From an uncultured Oscillospiraceae bacterium (GTDB lineage Bacteria > Bacillota > Clostridia > Oscillospirales > Ruminococcaceae): 64,000 nucleotides of DNA. Shown piece after piece: positions 52,414 through 61,257 of the stretch. Numbering within the stretch: position 1 is the stretch's first letter; the number at the start of each line of letters is the position of its first letter. The notes beneath the pieces are model-generated. The model did no database searches. It saw only the letters and a list, made by a program, of their open reading frames with translations, and was not told the origin of the DNA. The translations under genes and the position numbers were made by a program. The stretch covers positions 8,670-72,669 of the forward strand of contig CAKSEC010000012.1 in assembly GCA_934446355.1 (NCBI GenBank). The letters run 5' to 3'.

Positions 52414-53233
52414 TTTGCATACCCTTTATAAAAAACGCTATTGAAGCAAATATCGGCGGGATCAGCGATATCAGAGGGGACCACGCCGGAACGTTACTGC
52501 TTTCCGCTCCCATCATCAGCATATTGCTGGGGCGCAGCGATTTGAGTATTGCTCCTGCGAAAGTACCGTAAAGCGGCTCGGCAAGCGTTCCTGCGATCAC
52601 GGACACCGCAGTGTAATACCCCGCTGGGACAATAACGCTCATGTATTTTTTTCGCAGGAACAGGTAGGCAGTACAGGCAAAGGCGCAGTACACAAACGGG
52701 AAAATCGCATATTTATATACGCCCTCAAGAGCAAAATAAGCAAGCGGGCAGTTCCACGAAAATCCCTCGCCGAAAATATCATTCAGGAACGAACGGCTGT
52801 AGTTTTCGTCTATTACGACAGGGTGGAAACTTGCGCCGAAAAGCCAGAATATCAGAAATCCCAGATAAAGAGCCGCTGCCGCTGTCAGCGAAACACGAAG
52901 AATATCGCTGCATACAAGCCTTGAAAACCGCTTTACTCTGGGCTTCGCATTGCCGTAATAACCGCCGCAGAGCCTGATAAAGCCGAATGAAAACAATACC
53001 GCAAGCAGCGGAAGAACCAGCTGCATTATTGCAGAACCGTTTATCATGCAGTATGAAAAGCCCCAGCTTATCACAAATTCTGCCTGCGAACCGCCGAGTT
53101 CTGTTCGGGTGTTTTTTATCAGATATTCAAACACTCTCGACGACAAGCCCCATGAAATAAACAGCATAACAGAGCAGCTTATCGCCCCGATAACAGCGTA
53201 AACGTTAAGATATTTTTTCATTTTCATCACCAT
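52394..53233 (-). CDS. ABC transporter membrane subunit (first gene of exporter operon)
   Basis: The protein is 279 aa with about six membrane spans. ATG 53233 is preferred because GGAAG is 5 nt upstream and the protein then begins MVMKMKKYLNVYAV. An in-frame ATG at 53269 has AGAGGA but would sit almost at the predicted 5' end of the transcript; it remains possible. The final 20 bp overlap the next gene. Transcription is predicted from the TTGACT/TAACAT promoter just upstream, under control of the divergent LytTR regulator. Confidence 0.82.
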   Translation of the reverse strand: MVMKMKKYLNVYAVIGAISCSVMLFISWGLSSRVFEYLIKNTRTELGGSQAEFVISWGFSYCMINGSAIMQLVLPLLAVLFSFGFIRLCGGYYGNAKPRVKRFSRLVCSDILRVSLTAAAALYLGFLIFWLFGASFHPVVIDENYSRSFLNDIFGEGFSWNCPLAYFALEGVYKYAIFPFVYCAFACTAYLFLRKKYMSVIVPAGYYTAVSVIAGTLAEPLYGTFAGAILKSLRPSNMLMMGAESSNVPAWSPLISLIPPIFASIAFFIKGMQNEKKSG

Positions 53234-53287
53234 AATTACTTCCGAAGATCTGCGCCGAAACGGCGGCATAATGCGTCCTCTGAACTG

Positions 53288-53316
53288 ATGTTACCACACC
53301 AGTTTCTCAAAGTCAA
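53288..53316 (-). promoter_or_regulatory. Promoter of the ABC exporter operon
   Basis: TTGACT (53316-53311) and TAACAT (53293-53288) on the minus strand have a 17-bp spacer. The paired repeats at 53325-53355 stand 8 bp upstream of the -35 box. Confidence 0.75.
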
Positions 53317-53324
53317 CAGCATAC

Positions 53325-53355
53325 GGAAAACTGGTTCAGAAATCGGGAAAAGTGG
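53325..53355. promoter_or_regulatory. Probable LytTR operator: two direct repeats 21 bp apart
   Basis: GGAAAACTGG (53325-53334) and GGAAAAGTGG (53346-53355) are exact 21-bp-period direct repeats. On the minus strand they read CCAGTTTTCC and CCACTTTTCC, close to the CAGTT core of AgrA-type sites. LytTR regulators bind two such repeats on one DNA face. Confidence 0.7.
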
Positions 53356-53378
53356 CTGGAATTCAGGGGTTTATCGCC

Positions 53379-53407
53379 TTGACAACGGTTTTGGATAGGA
53401 TTATAAT
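53379..53407 (+). promoter_or_regulatory. Promoter of the LytTR / GHKL two-component genes
   Basis: TTGACA (53379-53384), 17 bp, TATAAT (53402-53407), 33 bp before the start codon. Confidence 0.88.
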
Positions 53408-53440
53408 TTATATATGATCTTGATTCAGAGGTGAATATTT

Positions 53441-54181
53441 ATGATAAAAATTGCACTATGCGATGATGATTTGATATACATTGATTCTGTGCTCAGGCCG
53501 CTTGTTTCTAAGGCGCTGAAAAACGCTGAAATTCAGGCGGAGGTATGCTTCTTCAATGACGGAAGCAAGCTTATTCAAGAGTTCAAAGAGCACCGTGATT
53601 TTGATATCGTGATACTGGATATAGATATGCCGAAAGCAAATGGTAAAGCCATTGCCGAGCAGCTTAGAATGATGAACGGCGATTTTACGCTTGCCTTTAT
53701 TACTGCGTTATCCGACGAGGCAATAAACACTATCCCCTATTCAATCAAGGCGTTTATTCCGAAAGACATTTCAGGAAACAGAATGCAGGACGCACTTGAA
53801 AAGCTGTTCAGAGAATGCTCCATACAGAAACCCAGATATCAGGTTTTTGAAATAATCAGGGATAATACCGCCGCATTTGTCAGGATAAATAATAATGATA
53901 TTTTGTATTTTCAGAACAAATCGGAACGCATATATCTTCACACGAACGATGAACGCTTCCTGCTCACAGACCGCAGTATAAAGCGGTTTGAGCAGCATTA
54001 TGACCTGAGTGGATTCTGCAGGATACACACCGATCTTATCGTAAATCTGAGCAAGGTGTACGAAATATTGAAGAACGATATCCTGCTGACAAACGGCGAA
54101 AAGCTTCCGGTCAGCAGACGCCGCAGGAACGATTTAATAACGGCTTTCGCAGATATGATAACGACAAGGTACGGTGAATGA
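53441..54181 (+). CDS. LytTR-family response regulator (AgrA-like)
   Basis: The protein is 246 aa. The receiver domain (1-120) has CDDD at 7-10 and phospho-Asp D60 in VILDIDMPK. The LytTR DNA-binding domain (about 140-240) has ILYFQNKSERIYLHT, FCRIHTDLIVNLSKV and LPVSRRRRNDL. AGAGGTG precedes ATG 53441. It overlaps the sensor kinase gene by 4 bp. It probably activates the divergent ABC exporter operon through the 21-bp-spaced repeats. Systems of this kind usually sense a peptide. Confidence 0.94.
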   Translation: MIKIALCDDDLIYIDSVLRPLVSKALKNAEIQAEVCFFNDGSKLIQEFKEHRDFDIVILDIDMPKANGKAIAEQLRMMNGDFTLAFITALSDEAINTIPYSIKAFIPKDISGNRMQDALEKLFRECSIQKPRYQVFEIIRDNTAAFVRINNNDILYFQNKSERIYLHTNDERFLLTDRSIKRFEQHYDLSGFCRIHTDLIVNLSKVYEILKNDILLTNGEKLPVSRRRRNDLITAFADMITTRYGE

Positions 54182-55446
54182 TGGAACTAATTGATATATG
54201 TGCGTGCTTCATTGAAATCATGGTGGGATCAGTGTTTTCGTGGCTTCTGCTGAAAAAATCCCGCAATATAATACCTCTGGCTGCGGTCATAATTATCGGG
54301 ACAGCCGCGAAGTTCCTGCTTTTTAACGTTTCCACGCCGGTTGGTTATTTGGTGACGGCACTGATCTATTTTTTCGGGAATGCTTTTCTTTCAGGGGATA
54401 AGCTGGCAAAGAAAATATCTGTTTCGGTGACTGCGGCGTATATCGTCTGCATTTCAGATTTCATTTTCGGCAGTATTATCGCTTTGCTGTCCGAAAAGGG
54501 CTTCGGGCAGCTAAGGGCGGAATGGCTCATTATTCATTCGTTAAGCGTACTTGCGTTCATTCCCGCATTTCTGCTTCTGCGGAAAATACCACGAAATACG
54601 CCAAACAAGTTCTATTCGTTTTTTGCCGGAACAATGTCCGGATTTTGTATCGTCGCAATAATCGTAACGGGTGGTTTTCGGGGAAGCGCAATGAACTTAA
54701 GCAGAGAAAATATGCTTGCGGCGGCTCTGGTGGCTTTGATTTTTTATGCTGCGAGCATTATCGTTGTGGGTTTCTTTTCGCAGCTTTGCATAGGCGTTGA
54801 CCGTGAGCAGAAGCTGCTTTTGCTAGAAACGAACTACAAGAATTTCAGCGAACAGATAGAACTTCGCAGAGAAAATGAGCAGGCTTTAAGAAAATTCCGG
54901 CATGATATAATCAACTATCTGAGCGACATCAGGGGTCTTATCGCCATGAATGAAAAAGACAGCGCACTGAAGCTTCTTGAGGAAACGGCAGGAAAAGCGG
55001 AACTGCCGAACCTCGGTTCGATCGACACGGGTAATGTTTTCGCAGACGTTGTGATATCCTCCAAAGCCGTAGTGTGCAGGCGGAAAAATATAATGTTCGA
55101 GTACAGAAGCGTTTCGCTGAAAGAGCAGAAAATCGAAGCAGCAGATATTTCCTCTTTGCTTTCCAATTTGCTTGATAACGCCGTTGAAGCCGCTGAAAAC
55201 TGTACTGATCCGTACGTTAAACTTGATATATTCGTCCATAACGTGTACTTGGTTTTTCGTGTGGAAAACAGCGTTTGTAACGCCGTTCGGTCGGATACGC
55301 AGCGCATACAATCAACAAAAGAGGACCGTTCACTGCATGGCTGCGGAATGGATATAATACGTGAAATAGCTGAAAAGTATGGCGGGAGTTTTACTTGGAA
55401 GTCTGATAATGATCGCTTTATTGCTACGGTGCTGATGAGGGGGTAA
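54178..55446 (+). CDS. GHKL sensor histidine kinase (AgrC-like)
   Basis: The protein is 422 aa. The N-terminal half (about 1-205) has six hydrophobic segments. A coiled-coil linker leads to the phospho-acceptor H242 in FRHDIINYLSDI. The GHKL ATPase domain has the N-box LSNLLDNAVEAAEN and the G-box HGCGMDIIREI. The ATG overlaps the TGA of the regulator gene. It is the membrane sensor partner of the LytTR regulator. No candidate signal-peptide gene (agrD-like) was found next to it. Confidence 0.93.
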   Translation: MMELIDICACFIEIMVGSVFSWLLLKKSRNIIPLAAVIIIGTAAKFLLFNVSTPVGYLVTALIYFFGNAFLSGDKLAKKISVSVTAAYIVCISDFIFGSIIALLSEKGFGQLRAEWLIIHSLSVLAFIPAFLLLRKIPRNTPNKFYSFFAGTMSGFCIVAIIVTGGFRGSAMNLSRENMLAAALVALIFYAASIIVVGFFSQLCIGVDREQKLLLLETNYKNFSEQIELRRENEQALRKFRHDIINYLSDIRGLIAMNEKDSALKLLEETAGKAELPNLGSIDTGNVFADVVISSKAVVCRRKNIMFEYRSVSLKEQKIEAADISSLLSNLLDNAVEAAENCTDPYVKLDIFVHNVYLVFRVENSVCNAVRSDTQRIQSTKEDRSLHGCGMDIIREIAEKYGGSFTWKSDNDRFIATVLMRG

Positions 55447-55499
55447 TGAGCAGATATTTTGTCTGAATCGGGAATGTCCTACAGCGTCTATAACCAAAT

Positions 55500-55529
55500 T
55501 GAGGGCAGCCACTGATCTGGCTGCCCTCA
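55500..55529. terminator. Perfect 12-bp stem between convergent genes
   Basis: TGAGGGCAGCCA / TGGCTGCCCTCA surround a 6-nt loop. There is no clear T-run on either side, but the position between converging transcripts fits a bidirectional terminator. Confidence 0.7.
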
Positions 55530-55537
55530 CCGTTCTA

Positions 55538-56083
55538 TTATGAACCTATGTCCGGAGATGTATTATCGCTGATCGTCCATTCTCCGGTTCTTGTATCCTG
55601 AGTCAGGTAAAAATACTGTTCAGTATAACCGTCGTCCAGAAACGTCTTGGTGTGGTCGTACTCCGTATAATATTTCGCCCATACTACAATAAAGTGTTCA
55701 TCAAGATATTCGTCTGTCCAGCACCTTGCCTGTGCAAGTTCACTGCCGGAATACATAGCCTTTACACGTGCCGTTTCATCTTCATCGACCTTTATTTCCT
55801 CAATGCGCAGGGCTATTGTATATTCCTTGTCAGCCTGACCCTCTATCGCACTTCTGACTGTTTCTGTAGGCTCAGCAGACGGTTTTTGCAGCCACGGGTC
55901 AAACAATCCAAATTCATATGCAGCGAACCCGCAAAGTCCTAATACGGCAATGACAGCAGCAGCTAAAACCGCAATTCGTTTTGTACTTTTTTTCAGCGAA
56001 CGTATTCTGTTATAAGAAATTGCTTCATCAACATACTTGCTGTCGATCTCGCTCATAGCTTCGGCAAACATCTTTGAGTTCAT
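55538..56083 (-). CDS. Single-pass membrane protein, probable anti-sigma factor
   Basis: The protein is 181 aa. ATG 56083 follows GGGAGG and overlaps the stop of the sigma factor gene (ATGA). The cytoplasmic N-terminus (1-45) includes a basic stretch RSLKKSTKR. It is followed by one membrane helix (about 46-65, rich in Ala, Val and Ile). The outer domain of about 115 residues is acidic, with a Tyr-rich end. The arrangement after an ECF sigma gene suggests it restrains that sigma factor. No zinc anti-sigma motif or named domain is recognised. Confidence 0.75.
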   Translation of the reverse strand: MNSKMFAEAMSEIDSKYVDEAISYNRIRSLKKSTKRIAVLAAAVIAVLGLCGFAAYEFGLFDPWLQKPSAEPTETVRSAIEGQADKEYTIALRIEEIKVDEDETARVKAMYSGSELAQARCWTDEYLDEHFIVVWAKYYTEYDHTKTFLDDGYTEQYFYLTQDTRTGEWTISDNTSPDIGS

Positions 56084-56640
56084 ATAAATACCTCCCTTTC
56101 GATCAAATACTTTTTCATTTTCCGACGGAGACGTGTAAGCCGGACAGAGATATTTTTCTCTGTAAGCCCAACAAACTCGGCTATTTCCCTGCAGCTGTCC
56201 GAAAACCAATACCGCCGCATGAATATAACACGATTTTCGGCTGTCAGCGTATCCAGAAAGCCTTCAATTATTCGTGCCAGCTCCCTCGCTTCAAATTCCG
56301 TTTCTACTGTGTTCCGGTCTGCTATGCAGGCGTCTATCTCCTCCATGGCTACCGCATGGGTACTGCTCCGCTTAGCGGCTTCTTTTCTGTAATACATTTT
56401 CAGCGAAATGTTCCGGACTATCTTGCAAACGTAAGTCAGCAGCGGATCAGGCTTTTCCGGCGGGATCGCATTCCATGCTCCAAGATAAGCGTCGTTTACG
56501 CATTCCTCTGCGTCCTGCCTGTTGTTCACTATGTTGTATGAGAGCCTGCGGCAGACCTTGCCGTATTTGCTGTCAAGTTCCCGAATCGCCTGTTCCGACC
56601 GTCCGAAAAACAATTCAATGATTTTTTCATCTTCCATCAT
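56080..56640 (-). CDS. ECF-type RNA polymerase sigma factor
   Basis: The protein is 186 aa. Region 2 shows YNIVNNRQDAEECVNDAYLG. Region 4 shows LTAENRVIFMRRYWFSDSC and IAEFVGLTEKNISVRLTRLR. ATG 56640 has AAAGGAGG upstream. A TTGCAC-N17-TATAAT promoter lies about 85 bp before it. It is translationally coupled to the membrane protein that probably acts as its anti-sigma factor. The target genes are not evident here. Confidence 0.95.
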   Translation of the reverse strand: MMEDEKIIELFFGRSEQAIRELDSKYGKVCRRLSYNIVNNRQDAEECVNDAYLGAWNAIPPEKPDPLLTYVCKIVRNISLKMYYRKEAAKRSSTHAVAMEEIDACIADRNTVETEFEARELARIIEGFLDTLTAENRVIFMRRYWFSDSCREIAEFVGLTEKNISVRLTRLRRKMKKYLIEREVFI

Positions 56641-56723
56641 CTTTCCGCCTCCTTTCCGGCTTCATCTATATACTACGGTTTCAGCGGTTGATACTACATC
56701 AAATTCTGAATTTTCTAGAAAAA

Positions 56724-56752
56724 ATTATAACATAGATTCTTCCGCTGTGCAA
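56724..56752 (-). promoter_or_regulatory. Promoter of the ECF sigma factor gene
   Basis: TTGCAC (56752-56747) and TATAAT (56729-56724) on the minus strand have a 17-bp spacer. Confidence 0.7.
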
Positions 56753-56765
56753 TATGTGTATTTTT

Positions 56766-56801
56766 TAGCTAAAAAAGGAGCAGCCGTGTTGCTGCTCCTT
56801 T
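56766..56801 (-). terminator. Terminator of the TelA operon
   Basis: AAAGGAGCAGC / GCTGCTCCTTT (11 bp) with a 6-nt loop is followed on the minus strand by a T-run. Confidence 0.9.
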
Positions 56802-56813
56802 ATCAATATTCAT

Positions 56814-57857
56814 TCACCCCACCTGCCCCAGTGCATTTCTCAGCTGTTTATCTATTGCTTCAAGTTCCACCTCCGCCTGACGGTTACGCTGCGTGCTTTC
56901 CTGATTCAGCCATAAAGTATCCTCTATCGCATGGATAAGCTCGCTGTTCGCCCTGCTCAGCGATTCGGAATCTATACCGTGGCGCAGACTTTCATCTGCG
57001 GCACGCACTGCGCTCTGGCGAAGTATTTCAGCATTGCGCTGCACCATTTTATTGGTCATTCTGTCAAGCTGACTCTGTGTCTTGAAAAAATCCGCCTGAC
57101 TGTCTGCCCCGATCGCTGCGGCGAACTGATTCTTCCATACCGGTATCGTGTTCAGCACCGCCGACTGTATCTTCTGCGCCATAACGACGTTCCCCGTCTG
57201 TATCAGCTTCATCTGAGGTGCGGACTGCAGTGCTATAGCGCGGCTGAGTTCATGGTCGTGAAGCCTGTTTTCAAAGCGGGAAAGATTCTCCTCAAAGCCA
57301 TAGAGAAGCTGCGCCGACATGGGGTCGCCGCTTCTTTGTACTTCTGCTGAGATTTTCGGGACAGTATCGCTGCGGAAAAATTCAAGCTGCTCCTTTCCCG
57401 CATGAATATACAGCGTTATCTGCCGGAAGCACTCAGCGTTGTCCTGCGCCAGAATATCAAACAATTCGGCGCTGCGCAGCAGTTCCATGCGGGAGCGCTC
57501 AAGCTGCTGTTCAAGGCTCTCTATCCTCACTCTCGCCTTGGAAAACCGCTTTTTCAGCTTCCTCATGCGCCTTGCACGGCTGCCTATTATCGGAATATAT
57601 GCCCAGAATGTGTTCCTGAATGCGAAGCCTGCGTCAAGGCTTTCTATCTGCTCTAAAAGCGCATTCAGCAGTTCTGTGGTATCGTCTGAGCACTTGCCGG
57701 AATCGTCCAGTATGCGGTCTGCAAATTCCGCAAGTTTTCGCTGACAGCCTATCCCGTACTGGACCGCAGTTACGCTGTCGGTAAGGTCAAGTTCACGCTT
57801 TATGCCGTCTATTTCTGTGCGTTCCTCTGCGGAAAATGTAAGCGTTGTTTCTGACAT
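56814..57857 (-). CDS. TelA-like toxic anion resistance family protein
   Basis: The protein is 347 aa, mostly long helices and coiled coil. FRNTFWAYIPIIGSRARRM is near residue 80. Further on are IQTGNVVMAQKIQ, VLNTIPVWKNQF and LDRMTNKMVQRNAEILRQS, all typical of TelA/KlaA. The family is linked to tellurite and envelope-stress resistance and is widely found beside XpaC genes, as here. It is cytoplasmic and possibly membrane-associated. GAGGTG precedes ATG 57857, and the gene lies 9 bp after the solute-binding gene, so it is the last gene of the operon. Confidence 0.92.
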   Translation of the reverse strand: MSETTLTFSAEERTEIDGIKRELDLTDSVTAVQYGIGCQRKLAEFADRILDDSGKCSDDTTELLNALLEQIESLDAGFAFRNTFWAYIPIIGSRARRMRKLKKRFSKARVRIESLEQQLERSRMELLRSAELFDILAQDNAECFRQITLYIHAGKEQLEFFRSDTVPKISAEVQRSGDPMSAQLLYGFEENLSRFENRLHDHELSRAIALQSAPQMKLIQTGNVVMAQKIQSAVLNTIPVWKNQFAAAIGADSQADFFKTQSQLDRMTNKMVQRNAEILRQSAVRAADESLRHGIDSESLSRANSELIHAIEDTLWLNQESTQRNRQAEVELEAIDKQLRNALGQVG

Positions 57858-57866
57858 ATTTGCACC

Positions 57867-58919
57867 TCAGCTTAGTTCGTCGATTATCTGCTTCATCACG
57901 CTGTAAGTCGGGATATTCATGACGGAAGTTATATTTTCAGGTATCCCGCCGACAGTAATTTCGCCGCTCACAACGCCGCTGCTGCTTGTGCGGAAGCCGT
58001 GCTTTTCCCATGCCAGCCGCTGTACCTCAGGGTCGGTGAGCGCTTCTATTCCGGCTTTTCCGTCCTCGTCAAGCGCAATATAAACGTGCGCCGACCATAC
58101 TGTCGGGGTGGGGTATATCACAACGATATCGCCGCTTATCTTTGCGTAATCGTCGGGGTATTCCGCGGCATATTCAAGAAGCTGGCTTTCATAGCCTGCG
58201 ATTATCGGCTTTGCGCCGACCCCCATTCTCAGAAACTGATTGAACAGATCGGACGACGAGGTTTCCATATAGCCGGTCTGTGCGAATATCTTTTTCAGAT
58301 CCGGCAGGATATGATATATAGCTTCATCGTCCACGGTCTTTCCGCCGTTAAGCGAATTTGCAAGCAATGCCGCAAACATATTGCCGGAATTTGACCGTGC
58401 AGGGTCTGTCGTATCAACGCACACGCTGCCAAAAAGCTGCGGCAGTCCGATGTCGCTCCACTGCTTTCCTGCCAGAATAAGTTCCGTCAGCTTTACCATA
58501 TCAGCATAATACACGCCGTCAGTCTGCGAAACTATGCCCTGTGCGGCAAGTGCGTCAGCGACCATTTTGTGCGAATAAAGCACTATCGGCGTGTTGAACA
58601 CTATCTCCTCGGCAGCGGGACTTCCATGCACCGCATTGAAATACTGCAGTGCGGTCTGGCTGGACGGAAACAGATAATCACGCCCTAACTGGTCGGCGGT
58701 CACCATATCAAGCGACCCTGCACGTGAATAGTCGAACTGCAGATGATAGTTCTTCCTTATGTAATCAGCTATTTCCTCGTCCTCAAACAGACCTATTTTC
58801 TCGCCGCCAAGATATCCGCTGAGCGTGGCCGTCTGACTGTTTCCGCTGAACATCATGAAAAGTCCCGACGCCGCAACAGCCGCCGCAAGTATCATAACAC
58901 CGATAAACTTCGGTTTCAT
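57867..58919 (-). CDS. Membrane-anchored periplasmic-binding-like protein
   Basis: The protein is 350 aa. The N-terminal segment (about 5-25) is an uncleaved or signal-type anchor (VMILAAAVAASGLFMMF) with no lipobox Cys. The rest has the bilobal type 2 solute-binding shape: TPIVLYSHKMVADAL, SVCVDTTDPARSNSGN and PTPTVWSAHVYIALD. It overlaps the XpaC gene by 4 bp. No permease or ATPase genes are adjacent, so it is probably a sensor or structural partner of TelA/XpaC rather than part of an importer. The broken gene at the head of the operon carries a similar binding domain. Confidence 0.85.
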   Translation of the reverse strand: MKPKFIGVMILAAAVAASGLFMMFSGNSQTATLSGYLGGEKIGLFEDEEIADYIRKNYHLQFDYSRAGSLDMVTADQLGRDYLFPSSQTALQYFNAVHGSPAAEEIVFNTPIVLYSHKMVADALAAQGIVSQTDGVYYADMVKLTELILAGKQWSDIGLPQLFGSVCVDTTDPARSNSGNMFAALLANSLNGGKTVDDEAIYHILPDLKKIFAQTGYMETSSSDLFNQFLRMGVGAKPIIAGYESQLLEYAAEYPDDYAKISGDIVVIYPTPTVWSAHVYIALDEDGKAGIEALTDPEVQRLAWEKHGFRTSSSGVVSGEITVGGIPENITSVMNIPTYSVMKQIIDELS

Positions 58920-59539
58920 TTCAGCCCCTCCATTTTTACTGTTTTCTCAAGCAGACGAATTTCAGCGTCCGTGTCGGTCATGTCGCCGCTCAACAGCCTT
59001 TCGTATTCCTTTGCGAATGCGGTGTTCAGGGTACGCAGCGCTTCCAGCGTATCCGCCCTCTGGCGCACTATGTCGTCCGTGAATATTCCAGTGGCTTCAA
59101 GTCCGGCATAGCGTGCGAGAAGCTTTGCGGCAGTCGGCTGATAATAGTCTATGAACTGCCTTGCCGCATAAATCTTGTCGGGATTCTCCGTCAGATACCC
59201 GATGATATTTTCGGCTACATCATGAAGCATTTCCGCCTGCGCACGTACCTCGCCGTCGTTTATCCTGCGCATGGAACGCTCCATGTTTTTCGAGTTTTCC
59301 TGTGCTGTTTCAAGACGTTTCAGAAGTTCCTCGCCGCCATCAATGCTGTCGGCTTCCTTATCGCCTATCTTCTTCACCGGACGGAACATCAGCGTGATCC
59401 CGACAAAAACAGCCGCTGATATCGCAAGCGACACGAAGAAATTCCACTTCGCGTCAAACAGCAGCGTGACGAATATTCCCGCTGAAAAAATACCGGATAA
59501 TACCCCAACCAAGGTTTCTTTTTTCTCATAGTCCTTCAC
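58916..59539 (-). CDS. XpaC-like protein
   Basis: The protein is 207 aa. Two hydrophobic segments (about 10-30 and 34-52) are followed by a helical cytoplasmic domain with NPDKIYAARQFIDYYQPTAA and a C-terminal coiled coil. This is the XpaC ('5-bromo-4-chloroindolyl phosphate hydrolysis') family, which pairs with TelA in many Firmicutes. The start is GTG 59539, one base after the original TGA of the upstream gene, with AAAGGGG about 10 nt before it. The end overlaps the next start by 4 bp. Confidence 0.88.
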   Translation of the reverse strand: MKDYEKKETLVGVLSGIFSAGIFVTLLFDAKWNFFVSLAISAAVFVGITLMFRPVKKIGDKEADSIDGGEELLKRLETAQENSKNMERSMRRINDGEVRAQAEMLHDVAENIIGYLTENPDKIYAARQFIDYYQPTAAKLLARYAGLEATGIFTDDIVRQRADTLEALRTLNTAFAKEYERLLSGDMTDTDAEIRLLEKTVKMEGLK

Positions 59540-59540
59540 G

Positions 59541-61128
59541 TCAGTTATACCCCTTTACACTGCGGAATGCACCGACCAAATCCTCTCTGCCGTCGAACAC
59601 CCTCGCATTTGTCAGCGCTGCGATATCGTCAAGCTTGTTCCCTTTCCGCAGAACCGAACATTATCGAGAACACCGGAATATCCGTGCCCGAACTGCGGTA
59701 AAAGTCCTCAAAATCGGGCTTTGTGGCAGTCACCGAAACGCCGTCCGTCATGAGTATCACAGCGGCAGTGTAGTCCGATACATTGTATTTATCCTGAAGC
59801 ATTTCTATCGCATACTGCGCCGCAGCGTAGATATTCGTACCTCCGCCTATTTTCTCGTCGCACACCGACTGATACAGTGCCGAAAGCTTGTCCGGCTCTG
59901 CGCTTTCGCAGGTATACACGTTCAGCACATCTCTGTCGAACGTCACCACGATATTTATATCGCCCTCGCCCGCCTGAAGCAGATTCCGTTCCGCATTTTC
60001 CTGCAGAAGTACCTGCGACATCGCATTCACAAGCTGAGCGTTTCCATCGCCCATCATGCTGCCGGAAAAGTCAAGGCAGTACGCCGTCAGCGAGGGCTTG
60101 CGGAAGCTGCTCTGCCAGAGATTCAGCGCATTCATCAGCACGTCTGCGGCAGGCATTGTTATCGGAGAAAGTATGCGGTCGGTGTCTATTCCCCAGTTTG
60201 AATCGAACACCGATTTATTCTGTTCAGAAACGGAATTGAGCGATATGCGACGTCCGGTGGCTTCAATAGCCGTCTGCACCTCGTCCGACATAAGATACTC
60301 CTGCACTTTCAGGAACGCTTCTTCACTGCCGCTGTCGTCGTGGTCGAGGTAACCAAGCGGGCTGTCCGCAATACTCAGCCCGTCATATGGATAGACTGCG
60401 TAAAGCGGCTCTTTTCCGGCTTCCGTAAGCATTTTGTCAGCGTCGATCATCAGGCATTCGTAATTCACCATAGCGTCGTAATCACCGGCAAGGAACATAT
60501 CCTCAAGCCAGCCGCTGCTGCCGGAGCTTCTCTCTACGCCGGAAAGAAGCGTCTTTATCTGCTCAGTCAGCGCAGAGTCGGAAAGATCGGCGTCAGTCAG
60601 CGCGGAGGACTTGCCCAGCAGCGCATAAAGGAATCCTATGTAAGCACTCGCACCTGAATTTGACTGCGTTGCGCTCGTCATGCAGAATGAAAGCTCCCCG
60701 CCCTCGATAGCGACGAGAATGTCCTTTACTGAAACCTCGCCGTCCGTGAATCCAAGCCGCTCAGCGACCGATTTTCTTATCCCGAATATTACCGGCGTGG
60801 CGCAGACGGATTTGTCGTGCTTCACGATATGCTTGTCGTCGCCTAGCGATATCCACAGGCTGCTTTCCGGCCATACTGCGTCGTAATCGGGTGCGCCGTT
60901 TTTAAGTTCCTGCATGATATCCACAGAGCCTTTATAGGTCATTTCGATATTCACGCCTGTTTTATTTATGCACTGTTCAAGTATCGCTGAAAGGTCCTCA
61001 TTTTCCGAGCCTGACAGTATGCGGAGCGTTTTTCCTCCTGAAAATCTATTGCCCTAAAAACAGCCGCAGCAGGATAGCATTATTCCGGCAGCCGTTATTA
61101 TCGAAAGAATATATTTAATTATTTTCAT
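59541..61128 (-). pseudogene. Lipoprotein with solute-binding and VWA domains, broken by a stop codon and a frameshift
   Basis: The frame starts at ATG 61128 (GGGGTGG upstream) with a lipoprotein signal (MKIIKYILSI, then LSCCGC). Codon 25 is TAG (61056-61054); the same frame then continues with GGKTLRILSGSENEDL and a binding-protein domain (VWPESSLWISLG, PVIFGIRKSVAE). A VWA domain follows with MIDAS motif DFSGSM. Near 59645 a one-base insertion in a GAAAGGGAA run ends the frame at TGA 59629; removing one A restores NKLDDIAALTNARVFDGRED and VGAFRSVKGYN up to TGA at 59543-59541, one base before the XpaC start. Either lesion would disable the lipoprotein; a shorter internal start (ATG 60954) would give an unexported 441-aa product. 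It heads the XpaC / binding protein / TelA operon. Confidence 0.82.
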
Positions 61129-61216
61129 CAAACCACCCCTTTATATAATTTTACTATAATAATACGCCCGCCTCTACCATAGGGGTGAAAAATTATTGTT
61201 AAATCTTTGTTATGAG

Positions 61217-61251
61217 ATAAAAAAGCAGACACAGCGAAATGCCATGCCTGC
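61217..61251 (-). terminator. Terminator after the decayed aldo/keto reductase
   Basis: GCAGGCA / TGTCTGC (one G.T pair) is followed on the minus strand by six Ts. Confidence 0.7.
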
Positions 61252-61257
61252 AAAAGC

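Noticed and set aside
57867..58919. Binding-protein component of an ABC importer
   Set aside because: No permease or ATPase gene is adjacent. The neighbours are TelA and XpaC, so importer function is not supported.
61054..61056. TAG read as an amino acid (recoding)
   Set aside because: Another gene here (the TPR gene) ends in TAG. No suppressor or pyrrolysine genes are visible, and the same gene carries a second lesion.
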